Shown here: one piece after another, positions 54,547 to 64,000 of the stretch
How the letters are laid out: every line of letters starts with the position of its first letter
Numbering within the stretch: position 1 is the stretch's first letter
Origin: Locusta migratoria
Lineage: Eukaryota > Arthropoda > Insecta > Orthoptera > Acrididae
NCBI GenBank assembly: GCA_026315105.1
Contig: CM048744.1
Coordinates: forward strand, 977,126,721 to 977,190,720
Direction: 5' to 3'
Length of the DNA stretch: 64,000 bases
Position numbers and translations under genes: made by a program
Notes under the pieces: generated by a model
What the model was told of the DNA's origin: nothing
The model's database searches: none
What the model saw: only the letters and a program-made list of their open reading frames with translations

Positions 54547-55305
54547 ACAAGGAAAATACTTGGGCTCGAACAAACACATATACATCAAAATCGTACGAGA
54601 GATAAGATCCCTTATTGCACTAGTAACTCCCGCATCTGCAAAACTCCGCAGTCGTCCGTTACAGGCCTCTGTGTGTGCCATGCCGCATTGCACTTTGACC
54701 TGTCGGTTCGCCAGTAGGGACGGTGCAGTGTGCCTCCGAAGTTGCGTTTTGTGACATTTGTGTGGTGAAGCGTCAGATAATCAATCATGCTAAAGTATTG
54801 CGATTGGTTCAAATGAAGTTACGAAGAACCATTCTTCGTGAAGATGGTATTAGTGTTGAAGATGAATCATTCGCAGGCTTTCTCGTATCTGTTATGGTAC
54901 AGAAATATGAGCACAAGTTAGATACTGTTGTAACACTAACACATAATAATGATAATGGCGAAGAACTCACTGCTAGCGGTAGTGCTACGGTAAGTGCGGG
55001 AAGAGGCGATGGAAGCAGTGGCACTCAATACCAACAGTCTTTCGGGGAGAAGGTTAAAGTTGCAACTACCATCACGGCTTTTGATAATACGCTAGAGAAC
55101 ATGTACGACGATTATTACAAAAGTTATAGTTCAGATATCTGCATTACATATGGCGTCTACAATTACATCTACAGTGCTATCTAGAGCATGATTGCAAAGT
55201 TTTGCATAAAAACGACACCCACCAGCACAATGAGGTGTACGTAGATATACTGTAACCAAACGTTCATACAGATATGTTTGTTCGAGCCCAAGTACTTTCC
55301 TTGTG
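54547..55305. mobile_element. inverted-repeat unit enclosing an open frame, unclassified
   Basis: The left side (54547-54667) and right side (55180-55305) are imperfect inverse complements. The outer 30 bases are best conserved (AAGGAAANTACTTGGGCTCG, GAACAAACA), then CATTG, GCAAAACT and GCAATC/GCAGTC words. The frame at 54813-55184 fills the centre. No clear target duplication. It could be a small DNA transposon or a foldback unit of unknown kind. Confidence 0.55.
54813..55184 (+). CDS. hypothetical 123-aa protein inside inverted repeats
   Basis: The frame is open upstream to 54723 through non-ATG codons; the first ATG is at 54813 (MKLRRTILREDGISVEDES). The predicted protein has a hydrophilic, Ser/Gly/Thr-rich middle (GSATVSAGRGDGSSG) and a Tyr-rich C-terminus (MYDDYYKSYSS). 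I recognise no domain, signal peptide or membrane segment. The stop lies at the inner edge of the right inverted arm. It may be an accessory frame of the surrounding element or a chance frame. Confidence 0.3.
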   Translation: MKLRRTILREDGISVEDESFAGFLVSVMVQKYEHKLDTVVTLTHNNDNGEELTASGSATVSAGRGDGSSGTQYQQSFGEKVKVATTITAFDNTLENMYDDYYKSYSSDICITYGVYNYIYSAI

Positions 55306-55309
55306 AGAT

Positions 55310-55955
55310 GAATTGACGGAGTCAGAGGATATGACTTCACTGGGACTATCAAAAGGAGAATATGTGGAGGAGACTGACTGGTGAGGCCAAAAACCGACTA
55401 CGGTTTGTGTTGCAAGCGTGACTAATGTTCTGTAAAACATTGAACTGCGTGTTTCCTGGCCGCCATCATAATGTGAAATACAAATTTCTTTTTCTACTGC
55501 TGTTCCCATTCAGTGACTAACCGTGAAACTAAAAACCAATGAGCGCATCAAACGCCTAACCATGACTTTGCACTGCCCAAATTCCCCTGCGCCAATCACA
55601 AAGAAAGCGAACAAGACCTGAAGCGCATAATCGTGAATGCAGAACTTAAAAAGGTGAAAACAATGTTGTAATCTGATACGGTGTTTCACGTCCATAGTCT
55701 TCGACAGTTTTTAACTGCTACCAGATGCAACGATTCAGCAGTTGCGTTGGTAGCTGATCGGTGAATATTTTACCGTTAATTAAGAATTTTTATTTATTTA
55801 TTTACTCGTTCAGCATATACAAAGGCAAATATTCTTTAGTTAATTACATTGTTCTTATACAGCTAGTCTAACAATACAGGGCTCTTACAGTACTAAACTA
55901 CATTACAAACTTTCTCAAGCCACTTTAAGGCGGAGTCACTGAGTCTGTGTATGTC
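55310..55955. other. no recognised gene
   Basis: AT-rich; nothing recognised. Confidence 0.4.
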
Positions 55956-55956
55956 T

Positions 55957-56018
55957 TTCAAGTCACCACTAAACTGTACACTTCACACGCGAGTAAATGG
56001 TCCATTGTCTGGGTTTCA

Positions 56019-56070
<52 letters not shown>

Positions 56071-56600
56071 TCAGACCTGTCAGGCCCCATTTCTTCATTA
56101 ATTGCTTACATCTGCCGACTCCTGTTCTCACGCGGTTCAAAGTTGTCCACAGTTTCCTTGGAAGATTGAATCCTCCTATCTTTTTGTTGGGGTCATCCAC
56201 CAAATTGCTGTTCTTGGGTGCATTTGTAGACCACAGTTCTTTCCAGTTGAACTCTTGAAGCTCTTCGCTGATTTTCCAAAACGCTGTCCTGGATTTAAGC
56301 CTGTCTGTAGCTCTTAGATCTTCATGGATAGGTAGGCCCAGGTTGCCTAGGATTTTTTGGTGGGTTCTTATGGCTAGCTGTGATCTCAGGGGGCTCTATG
56401 TTAGCAAGGACAGGGAGCCAAGCACAGGAGGTGGCCCTGAGATTGTTCGCATAGTCTCCCTCCGCTGGACCGTCCACCTTAGCTACATGTGCGCTTCTCG
56501 TCCAGACTGGCGAGCAATATTCAGCTACGCTGTAGACAAGAGCTAGTCCTGATGTCTTAAAGGACTCGCTCCACATGCCCAAGGCGTTCCCTCTAGTTTA
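55957..56600 (-). pseudogene. Jockey-like LINE C-terminal remnant
   Basis: On the minus strand: SGLALVYSVAEYCSPVWTRSAHVAKVD, LPVLANIEPPE, then NLPRKLWTTLNRVRTGVGRC and CGETQTMDHLLACE. These match the RT C-terminal region of Jockey-type LINEs, where LP...W..LNR.R.G...C and C......Q...H....C are conserved. A (CA)n array (56029-56069) sits inside the last motif. Frames are shifted and broken. Confidence 0.75.
56029..56069. repeat. (CA)n microsatellite
   Basis: CA repeat of about 41 bases inside the LINE remnant. Confidence 0.97.
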
Positions 56601-56929
56601 GATAGGATAGCATTGCGGGATTTTAATTGTTGTTTTGTGTCCTCTAAATGTGCGTTGTATGATAGAGTGCGATCTAATTAAGAAATAATTTATCGATGAA
56701 TGCCGAAGACATTCCTCGCCCATCGAGCTTGTAGAGGTTATCAGCTTCTCGAAGAATTAGGAAAACAAAATCCGATGTGACACGAGACGCGAAGTTTTGT
56801 AAATCCTTGAAAGCATTCAGTTTTATTGCAGTTTGACTAGTTTATGTTCTTATTCATTGCATGTCATGTGCATTTGTACTCTGATAACCACTCTGTCATC
56901 CGCAGTGTCGTCTGTGGCGGTGTGAGGGA

Positions 56930-57120
56930 GCTCCGGCCGACGTCTCCGGGTGTTGACAGTGCGGCCGTATCGAGCGCAGCTGCTGGGGACTGGTGCGTGT
57001 GTGCCCCCGCCTAGTCACAGAATAACGAGTATACAGAAAGGAAACTCCCGCTGCAGTCTGTCGTCCAAAATTTAGTGCGCATGCGCGGAATCAGCCATCT
57101 TGAAAAGCAGTAAACTTGTT
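56930..57120 (+). promoter_or_regulatory. possible promoter upstream of the THAP exon
   Basis: GC-rich, with an NRF1-type palindrome TGCGCATGCGCG (57076-57087) and a YY1-type GCCATCTTG (57094-57102). These motifs are known near metazoan transcription starts. The THAP exon starts about 150-200 bases downstream. The inverse of the YY1-like word recurs at 58196-58217, so it may instead be a transposon end. Confidence 0.4.
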
Positions 57121-57269
57121 ATCACTCCCTACTCTTTGGCGTGGTAATGCGCTGTCTTTGTTTGTTAATTCTGTATTATAACTGTCTGAATCGCATAAAA
57201 GTAAACAAGTATTTGGTACAGTGGAAAGAAATAACTGTGTGTCAGTAGTTTGAGCTTTCCGTTTTTATT

Positions 57270-57379
57270 ATGAGCTTCAATAAAAGAAAAGGCGACCGAT
57301 GTTCAGCACCTAATTGCCGCAATAATTCGAATACAAATAAGGATATAAGTTTCTTCACCTTCCCAAAAGATGCTGAGCA
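57270..57379 (+). CDS. first exon of a THAP-domain protein (partial)
   Basis: From ATG 57270 the frame reads MSFNKRKGDRCSAPNCRNNS, then NTNKDISFFTFPKDAE. CSAPNC supplies the first two zinc ligands of the C2CH THAP finger and FFTFPKD is its conserved core. At 57380 a GTAAGTG splice donor follows; without splicing the frame ends one codon later at TAA. THAP domains bind DNA in transcription regulators and in P-type transposases. The rest of the finger (third Cys and His, AVPTIF box) is not found in the window, so the gene is incomplete here. Host gene or transposon cannot be decided. Confidence 0.6.
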
Positions 57380-57650
57380 GTAAGTGAACGTCGCTATATG
57401 TGTAGTGAAAGTTAAATGTTATCAGTTTCGAATGAGAGTAATGTGTGCGTAATTATTAAAAGTAGCCTTGCTTCTTCTCTTGACGATAACTCTCGCTGTT
57501 GCTGTTGCTGCAGTAGTTCAACAGCATCGAAATGTTGAAGTACATTTACATGTTATAAGTTTAACGTTGCAGGGATTTTTTTTATAAAATGGATGACAAA
57601 GAATAGAGCGTAAGTTGGCAGGTAAAATTTTACTTACGGCATTGGAGGAG

Positions 57651-57800
57651 TAGTGTGCTAATGTTAGCAACGAATGCTCTACGAATACTCAAACAAATAG
57701 ATTAAGGGGAATAATTTTTTATGCTGTTCCTGCTCTGTGGTTGACAGATTACTCTATATGCCCTTCTCCGATCAGTAAATTAATGGTACTCCTAAAAAAT
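57651..57800. repeat. relative of the MITE at 706-910
   Basis: TAGTGTGCTAATGTTAGCAAC resembles the left end of the 706-910 element, and CTGTGGTTG...CAGTAA(A/G)TTA words follow in the same order. The right end is not clear. Confidence 0.45.
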
Positions 57801-58219
57801 ACAACTTTTATATATGCCCAGACGTCATTAGTTCTGTGTAATCACGTTGTACTGCTTAGTCTGACTCAATATTTTGTGCGAATTTATTCGTGTCAAATAA
57901 AACCTGGCAGTTGTAATGTCACTTTCTTCTTTATAACTAATTTCCCACACATAACTCCGCGTTATTTGGAATTTTTCTAGAGATAAGCACCAAATAAACG
58001 ATCATCGATTCCACTGTCCATTTTCGTAGTTGTATTAAAATTTAGGCCTATTTTTTTTTCGTTGGATTACAATTAGGTGCAAGGAGATGGCGCAAAATAG
58101 ATGAAAGCCGTTTCCTTTCGTAAAAATCGGTGAGATTAGCTGCAGTTCGCAAAAAGTCCATTTCCAGCCAAAGTACTAAGTGGCTATAGTTCCGCGTTTA
58201 CTGCTTTTCAAAATGGCGT

Positions 58220-58800
58220 CGAGCGCAACGCTTGGTGACATACAGATCAAAGGCGCCGCCCCCAGCTTTCCCTTCTGTATGCTCCCTATTCTAGTGGCCT
58301 AGTTCCGGCTACGTCTTGTTTGCCCAACGTGCGGCCAAGTTGCTTGCACCGGGGACGAGTCAATGTCGTGCTGCTACCAAACTGTAAACGGGCTTCTGTG
58401 GCCAGTGTGTGGACCAGGCTTTGCTGCGTCGGATTTGCTACTATCACCGCAAGGAAATATTTGATCGCTGAGGAATTCCGCAGAACGGCAAAATTTTTCT
58501 GCTGTTGCCACCACGCGCGGTTACATTTGTTGTCAAGACGTTCTCTTCTGGTGCCTTCCGCGCGACCATTTCCGTCCCTTGTGACGCCCCAGACCGCCTT
58601 TGCTAACGACGCCTCAGCTGTTTGTTCGTCTTTTGGTGTCATACGAAACTGAGCGTCCAGTGAAGTGCGGCAGGTACCGGCTTCCCACTTTAAGAATTTT
58701 GTTATATTTTCTATTGTACCTTTGAGCAATGAAGTTTTACTCGTTTATGTGTTCTTTAATATCTGGCTTATTGTTTATTTTGTTGTTTTCATCTTATGTA
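58220..58800. other. moderately GC-rich, no recognised gene
   Basis: Open frames overlap on both strands (minus 58286-58729, plus 58320-58652) without a known domain and without a supported start. Confidence 0.4.
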
Positions 58801-58804
58801 AACC

Positions 58805-58925
58805 TGAATGAATCTTTCACTCTGCAGCGGTGTGTGCGCTGATACGAAACTTCCTGGCAGATTAAAATTGTGTGCTGGAACCGGGACTCGAACCTGGGAC
58901 CTTTGCCTTTCGATTTCTTGCTACT
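58805..58925 (-). mobile_element. truncated tRNA-related repeat
   Basis: GAAACTTCCTGGCAGATTAAAA, CGGGACTCGAACCTGGGACC and TTTGCCTTTC match a repeat common in locust-type genomes (recalled, not searched). The antisense B-box GGTTCGAGTCCCGG is clear. It is truncated on the right at about 58920. Confidence 0.6.
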
Positions 58926-58929
58926 GGAG

Positions 58930-60085
58930 AGCTGTTCTAGCCTCCAGTACAGTAATACCACAGTGGGTATTAAGCAAAATAATTCCTGTAACATGTGAAT
59001 CAATTTGTAATGCAGTAAAGGTCGAACATCTAAAACTAAATAACTTTAGTGCACTCACTACATGGCCATTAAGAAATATTTTTAATAATTGCCTACTGAT
59101 TATGTTCCAAAGTGGACATAAACTTTATAAACAAAATAAAATGTGTGTTCCATCAAATACAAAATTTACACAAATGCACGAGGTAGATGAGGCGCTGTGT
59201 AACGTGAGGCACTCTAGTAACAAAAATAAATTTTCATCTCTATGTCGGCTGCTTTACGACAACTGGATGGTAATTCACCTCCGCCAGTTTGTTACAGCTC
59301 TCCAATCTTCTTAACCTATTTCTATTATCAGAATGGCTCGCATTATCCAACATCTCGTCAGCTTCATAAATTATTGTTAATTTTGTGGTCGACTGAACAT
59401 ACGAACTAAACTTTGCAGCCTTGTTTACCAACACACAGTAGCCACATAACTGCAGCGATGTTAGCGCTGAAAGCGGTTATTGCAGTGAACAGAAGAAACG
59501 ACTTATGATCAAATCTACAGCGAGTCGCTAGGTTTGGTAATATTTATTTGATGAAAGACTAGATATGTCAACATTTCCCATTACACTACCAAGTTCCTGT
59601 GACAAGCATTTAACATATCAAATTGACAAAGCAATATGATCCTGCAATACCGGCTTTAACAAGCCGGGCCCCGCAGTCTTGCGTACATTCTGATGCTCTG
59701 ATGGCGGACGGACCAAAATAAATGTTTTAATGTTTGTAAAGCTATGGTAACAAACTGCAGTGGTCAACAGTTCGGTGCCGACGTGTTCCAGCGAGGGGCG
59801 ACCTTGTCAAGTGTGGCAGGGTGTCTTAATAATACATGAAACCTGGAACATTTGCAATCAGTCCGTTGAACATAGATGATGTCTACGAAGAAAGGGCCGC
59901 TAAATTTAATGTCCCCTTCCGACAGACGCATCGCTGTCAGCAGTATCTCATTGTCACACTTAATGGGAACATTATCGGATGTTTTAAATCCTTCCAAGGG
60001 CACTTTTTGACGTCCTACCTCACAACCGCAACCTGTAGGGATTTCACAAGATAACTATAGTGGTGAGGGAAAGGGCCCTATAGTA
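58930..60085. other. no recognised gene
   Basis: Several frames of 60-170 codons, none with a recognised domain. Confidence 0.4.
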
Positions 60086-60101
60086 TTAACTACAGAGATG
60101 T

Positions 60102-60262
60102 TCAAATGTTCGAATGTTTGTAGAGCTTATGGGACGTTATTACGGGGTTATCAGTCCCCGAACCTTCTAACTACTTATGAACTAGCTAATACTAGGGAAG
60201 GCACAAATATCCATGCTCGTAGGGAGGATTCGAACCCCCGACCGTAGTGGCCGTGCAGCCTG
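60102..60262 (-). mobile_element. SINE family A copy 12, 12-bp TSD
   Basis: CTACAGAGATGT (60090-60101) and CTACATAGATGT (60263-60274) flank it with one mismatch. The head is 5'-truncated. Confidence 0.88.
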
Positions 60263-60362
60263 CTACATAGATGTAACTTACACCCAAACGACCTGATATC
60301 AGATCGGTATCAAACGTTGTATACCGATAGAGTATCGACGAAATTGAGAGCACATCGTATCG

Positions 60363-60442
60363 AGCTCCTGTGGACAAGTTAGTGTTTATTATACAGAAGG
60401 TCCTGGGTTATTGGGTCCTGCTCATGGCACTTATTTTTACTG
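60363..60442 (+). repeat. tRNA-like repeat, family F copy 1
   Basis: GAGCTCCTGTGGACAAGTTAG, AGGTCCTGGGTT and TGCTCATGGCACTTATTTTTA align with the reverse complement of 60818-60902. The B-box is damaged here. Confidence 0.55.
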
Positions 60443-60817
60443 GAGAATGGTGGCAGCTGTTATATAGGACAACTGTTGCTGACGTAAAACGACTTGTGAT
60501 TTTATAGCACTGTGTTGTCAGCAGCTTGCTTTTGCTTCATTTATATGTAAGTAGCAAACCTGTAAGGTATATTACCAGTTTCAGAGAATATACAGGAGTC
60601 GGAACAACTGCTCCACAGGTGCGGAGGTAATAATAATAATAATATCATCATCATCATCTGATCCTCGTGTAACGCATTTTCTTTAAACCATTAAGGTTTG
60701 CTACTTTGATACAAACTAAGCAAAAGCAAACTGCCGGTAAGACTCTGCTATAAAATCCGAACAGTTGTTTTTCATGTCAGGAACACCTGGTGCCGAATTA
60801 AAATTTCCAGCGTTCTG

Positions 60818-60902
60818 CCGTATAAAAAAGTGCCATGAACAGGAATTGAACCCAGGACCCTCAGTATAACGCAATACGAACTTGTTCACAGGAGCCCACT
60901 GG
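60818..60902 (-). repeat. tRNA-like repeat, family F copy 2
   Basis: The minus strand reads GGGCTCCTGTGAACAAGTTC, then GGTCCTGGGTTCAATTCCTG (intact B-box) and TTCATGGCACTTTTTTA. Inverse partner of 60363-60442. Confidence 0.6.
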
Positions 60903-61096
60903 GAGAAGCAAATTGACAATGACCTTTAAGATAGTGACGCCAACTGCCATATTATTATTAAAAAACCACCGTTATGGGAACTGGAAGATCACCTATAACA
61001 GCACCTAGATTGCTGCAGTGAAAAAATGGTGGTGACCTAGAAATAGTCCCATTATACTTGCATAAATTCTAGACATAGGCGCTCATTCCTCTAAAG

Positions 61097-61695
61097 CGTT
61101 TTTTCTCAAACGGTGGGTCGCGTTGCGTCATTCGACAACGATCCCTACCCATGTTTCAAAACTAGGGTTTCATAATATAAACCATATACCTAAGAAAATT
61201 AAAACTTATTTTATCTTATGACTACGTGGCATAATTCATTGTTCATCCTAAGAAATACACCGTCTTAACGAAGAAGCGAAAAACCAGAAAATTGTTTTCA
61301 CAAACCAATCAATAGTTAAATTATGAAGGTGTTGTCAGTAATTTTGAGAAATTCGAAGAAAAAGGATCTATATCTAAATCAATTGGACCTTGCTTAGCGA
61401 GTATAATTCGATTCTGCGTCTTGCCTGCAATGCATAACTTTCTTTATGCAACAAATGTTTTTCTGTTGGAATTAATTTGAAATAAGGATAATGAATTTCC
61501 ATTCAGAAAAATTAACTAAAAAAATTATCCTGTAATGTATAATACTGCTTTTTCCTTCTTACAAAAAAGTTAACAGAAGCGACTTATATTTGTTGCGTTT
61601 GGAACCTTACACTGTTTTGCGTTTCGGGAAAGCGGATCGCCCCAATATCTTTTTCTTGAAAGGGGCTCACATATACGAAAAGGTTGAAATACGCG
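61097..61695. mobile_element. hAT-type MITE, perfect 8-bp TSD
   Basis: CTCTAAAG at 61089-61096 is repeated at 61696-61703. The left end CGTTTTTTCTCAAACGGTGG with GGGTCGCG and the right end (inverse CGCGTATTTCAACC) resemble the CAGCGTTTCTCAA...GGGTCGC ends of hAT elements. The interior is non-coding. Confidence 0.75.
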
Positions 61696-61704
61696 CTCTA
61701 AAGC

Positions 61705-62380
61705 ATTTGCCTTCATTCCATAGCATTTTTGTATGTTACCTCTTACGTTCGAGACATGTAGCCACAATTTTTTGTCGTCAGGTTCGATAACGCGTTTGTC
61801 TGCGAATAGTTTGTTATGTAGACGAATATTTTGTTACGTAGACTAATGTGTGTTCCGAATAAAACGAAAAAAGTTCGAACATAGTTTATTTAATGGCGTA
61901 TGGTTTTCTTCGGAATGGAAAATTAGTACCACAATATAAGAAAATGCAGCGTACTTTCGATTAGTAGAACAGCCCGAGATGCTTTTTACAGTAACTGTGC
62001 ATCCTCTGTTTATGAATGTAATATAATTTCTTCATTACTTTAGTCTATTACTTTTCATACCGTATCGCTGTGGAGTCATTTCGCTTTATTTTCGGAAAGG
62101 TCCTCGATAATTTGAAGTACGACTGTGTCCTAATTGCTCATTAGTTTGATTCGGTTTTACAGTAAAGGAATTCCCTGGAACAGAATTATTCTGCAACTGT
62201 GCAGATTAAAGGATACAATGTTCCAAAGGTTCCCTCCACAAGAACTTTTGCTCCCTTCCCGGCTTCGTTTTCTGTACAAAGACATCTTCCCGGTTACAAA
62301 GCGATAAAACGCGGAACTATTCGTGAATTTACTGCACCGGTGCTGCCCCTCTGCCAGAAACAAAAATAAAAAAAATAAAA
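61705..62380. other. no recognised gene
   Basis: AT-rich; nothing recognised. Confidence 0.4.
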
Positions 62381-62384
62381 ACTG

Positions 62385-62665
62385 GAAGCGGCGGCGCCAT
62401 CGTCGGCGGCGGCACGGAGTGACGGACGATCGATAGCCGGAGAGTCGGCGGCGTGCAGGCGAGGCGAGGCGAGGCGAGCGCGCACGCGTGCGCAGCCGTG
62501 TGGCGGCGTTGCCATGGCGACGGGCCTCGCGGGACCTGCCGCGGATCGATCGATCGCTCGCCGAGCGGAGCGTCGACCTCGCGCGCTGCGCGCCAAGCCA
62601 GGCCGTTCACCCACTGCCCGCGGGGCGCAGGCCGCTGTTTACACCGCAGGAGAGCTCTGCACCTA
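62385..62665 (+). promoter_or_regulatory. CpG island with an X-box-like site
   Basis: The most CpG-dense segment of the window, with GGCGA repeats (62460-62478). GTTGCCATGGCGAC at 62508-62521 differs by one base from the RFX X-box palindrome GTTGCCATGGCAAC. A short frame starts in it (ATG 62514 in the context GCCATGGC, 51 codons to 62669) without a recognised domain. A promoter/5' exon of a host gene is plausible. Confidence 0.45.
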
Positions 62666-62789
62666 TTGATACGGCGAGTACAGCAGATTGTGAAGAGGAA
62701 GACGCATCAAGCGAACATTTTTAAACATGGCTATAAATTTTTTTGAGGTTTGATTCCATTTCCTGGAGGTGCTCAACGACAACACAGTG

Positions 62790-63073
62790 ATGAACAAACC
62801 AGATGTAATTCGCAGCATTGGCTGTTAGTGTTTTGTTTTTAAAAAAGCCACAGATCGATTTCAATCACCTAGTGACCATCTTCAGTTTCCTTCAAACAAG
62901 CATTATGAATGCCCTCAATGTAACTGCCTAACTGCCAAATTTACATTCCGGGCATTCATAATGCTTGTTTGAAGGACACTCAAGATGGTCACTAGGTGAT
63001 TGAAATCGATCTGTGGCTTTTTTTAATAAAACATTAACGACCAATGCTGCGAAATACATCTGGTGTGTTCATG
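62790..63073. repeat. foldback element 5 with hammerhead-like cores
   Basis: Arms 62790-62914 and 62949-63073 (125 bases each) are inverse complements with few changes. On the minus strand at 62848-62890: CUGAAGA, UGG, helix II UCAC-UAG-GUGA, UU, GAAA, helix III AUC-GAU, C and UGUGG. The plus-strand copy at 62974-63016 has CUCAAGA instead of CUGAAGA but keeps ACA with UGU for helix I. Degenerate but clearly the same layout as 22769-22811. Confidence 0.85.
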
Positions 63074-63107
63074 CCTCTAAATTACTATTGTTTACAAGAT
63101 AAATCAA

Positions 63108-63723
63108 TCAAGTGTGAAGGCCGTAAACTCCACAAAATACCTACGAATTACTATTACTTCAGATTTACATTGGAAAGAACACGTTGATAATGTCGTGGGA
63201 AAGGCGAACCAGAGACTGCGTGTTATTGGCAGAACCCTTAAAACATGCAACAGAACTACAAAGGGAACTGCATACACTACGCTTGTCCGTCCATTTTGGA
63301 GTATTGCAGCCCAGTGTAGGATACTTATCAGGTGGGTTTGACGGTGGACATCGAAAGAGTCCAAAGAAGGGGAGCTCGTTTCGTATTGTCACGATACAGG
63401 GGAGACAGCGTTACGGAAATGATACAGGACCTGGGATGGGAATCATTACAACAACGGCGCTTTATCGCTGCGGCGTGGGCTACTTGCGAAACTAAAATCG
63501 CCAACATTCTCCTCCAAATGCGAAAATATATTATTGACTCCCACATACGTTGGTAGAAATGATCATCAGAATAAAATACGAGAAATCAGAGCTCGAACGG
63601 AGAGATTAGGGTGTTCTTCCCCCGCGCTATTCGAGAATGGAATGGAAGATAAATAGTATAATGGTGGTTCGATGAGCCCTCTGCCAGGCACTTAAATGTC
63701 ATTTGCAGAGTATCCCATGTAGA
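63108..63723 (+). pseudogene. Jockey/CR1-like LINE 3' part
   Basis: VNSTKYLRITITSDLHWKEH, VGKANQRLRVIGRTLK and TTKGTAYTTLVRP in one frame, then, after a frameshift near 63300, VDIERVQRRGARFVLSRYRG and SVTEMIQDLGWESLQQRR. The family 3' end GCCAGGCACTTAAATGTCAT...CATGTAGATGTA closes it. Same family as 26732-27308 and 27686-28086. RT catalytic motifs lie upstream of the truncation, so it is inactive. Confidence 0.88.
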
Positions 63724-64000
63724 TGTACACACGTAAGTAGATACATAGATCAAATCTCGCTGCTCGTTTTATTTATTTTCCTTATTATTTCTAACTAACT
63801 TTAACAACAGATGTATGATGACTGCATATCATTAATATCTAACGAATTATTTGTTATCTTCACCCTCAAAATTCAGGTTTTTCTCTACCATGGCCATTAC
63901 CGTTATAACCATATTCCTGCAGGTATCAACTTATTTTACCTGTAATGCTGTGTTCGTTTCGAGCAACCAGAAACAGCTGTATGTGCACAAACAACTTTCG
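63724..64000 (+). repeat. flank of the LINE, duplicated at 52683-52961
   Basis: Sequence downstream of the LINE 3' end, repeated in inverse orientation near 52.7 kb. It runs to the end of the window, so its right limit is unknown. Confidence 0.85.

Larger units (their letters stand above)
57094..58217. mobile_element. possible TIR element around the THAP exon
   Basis: 57094-57115 (GCCATCTTGAAAAGCAGTAAAC) is inverse to 58196-58217 with one mismatch. It encloses the THAP exon. P-element and related transposases begin with a THAP domain, so this could be the 5' part of such an element. No target duplication was established, and a chance pair of promoter motifs is the alternative. Confidence 0.4.

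Noticed and set aside
58286..58729. 147-codon minus-strand frame
   Set aside because: The first codon is TTG, there is no recognised domain, and the opposite strand is open as well.

Overview
This is a repeat-dominated stretch of a large animal genome, most likely an orthopteran insect such as a grasshopper or locust. That assignment is an inference. It rests on abundant tRNA-derived SINEs with one consensus, RTE and Jockey/CR1-like LINEs, several insect-type DNA transposon families (piggyBac, mariner, Tc1, hAT, Harbinger-like), long microsatellites and the lack of dense coding sequence. No prokaryotic or viral gene organisation is visible. Many long open frames begin at GTG or TTG or are microsatellite translations, and they are not genes.

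Layout. 0-5 kb: a small MITE, a minisatellite, an old hAT copy with a SINE inside, and a broken RTE copy. 5-12 kb: SINEs, a paired dispersed repeat, (GT)n arrays. 12.7-13.5 kb: an unclassified element with 35-bp perfect terminal inverted repeats. 13.7-14.0 kb: a CpG-rich segment. 14.3-15.3 kb: an RTE fragment in reverse. 16.8-23 kb: a tRNA-containing repeat (family D), three foldback palindromes and a SINE. 23.9-28.1 kb: LINE fragments, a Tc1 remnant and a SINE. 28.1-29.0 kb: a Harbinger-like element. 30-38 kb: SINE, family D, and a nested block in which a full-length RTE retrotransposon with one uninterrupted endonuclease/reverse-transcriptase frame (ATG 32182 to stop 35145, 987 aa) sits inside a hAT element with its own target-site duplication, followed 25 bp later by a piggyBac deletion derivative flanked by TTAA. 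38-45 kb: a dead Tc1 element interrupted by a SINE, a mariner derivative, a segmental duplication and a palindrome carrying two tRNA-Thr-like sequences. 45-56 kb: MITEs, a mariner derivative, SINEs, a foldback and an unclassified inverted-repeat unit with an open frame. 56-64 kb: LINE remnants, a THAP-domain exon, a CpG island, a hAT MITE, a foldback and a LINE whose 3' end and flank are duplicated in inverse orientation near 53 kb.

The most interesting signal is in the foldback palindromes at 18.2, 20.1-20.8, 21.7-22.9, 52.3 and 62.8-63.1 kb. All contain, pointing from the centre outward, a sequence that fits or resembles a hammerhead ribozyme: CUGANGA, a short hairpin, GAAA, a self-complementary helix III, an NUH cleavage triplet and helix I. 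The copy at 22769-22811, and its exact inverse at 21736-21778, retain the core residues and helices I and II. This suggests a foldback family related to the hammerhead-bearing retroelements (Penelope-like elements, retrozymes) rather than ordinary MITEs.

The RTE frame is the only long convincing coding sequence. The best candidate for a host gene is a short first exon encoding the start of a THAP zinc finger at 57270, although it too may belong to a transposon. Coordinates of degenerate repeats are approximate to about 10-30 bases unless target-site duplications are given.
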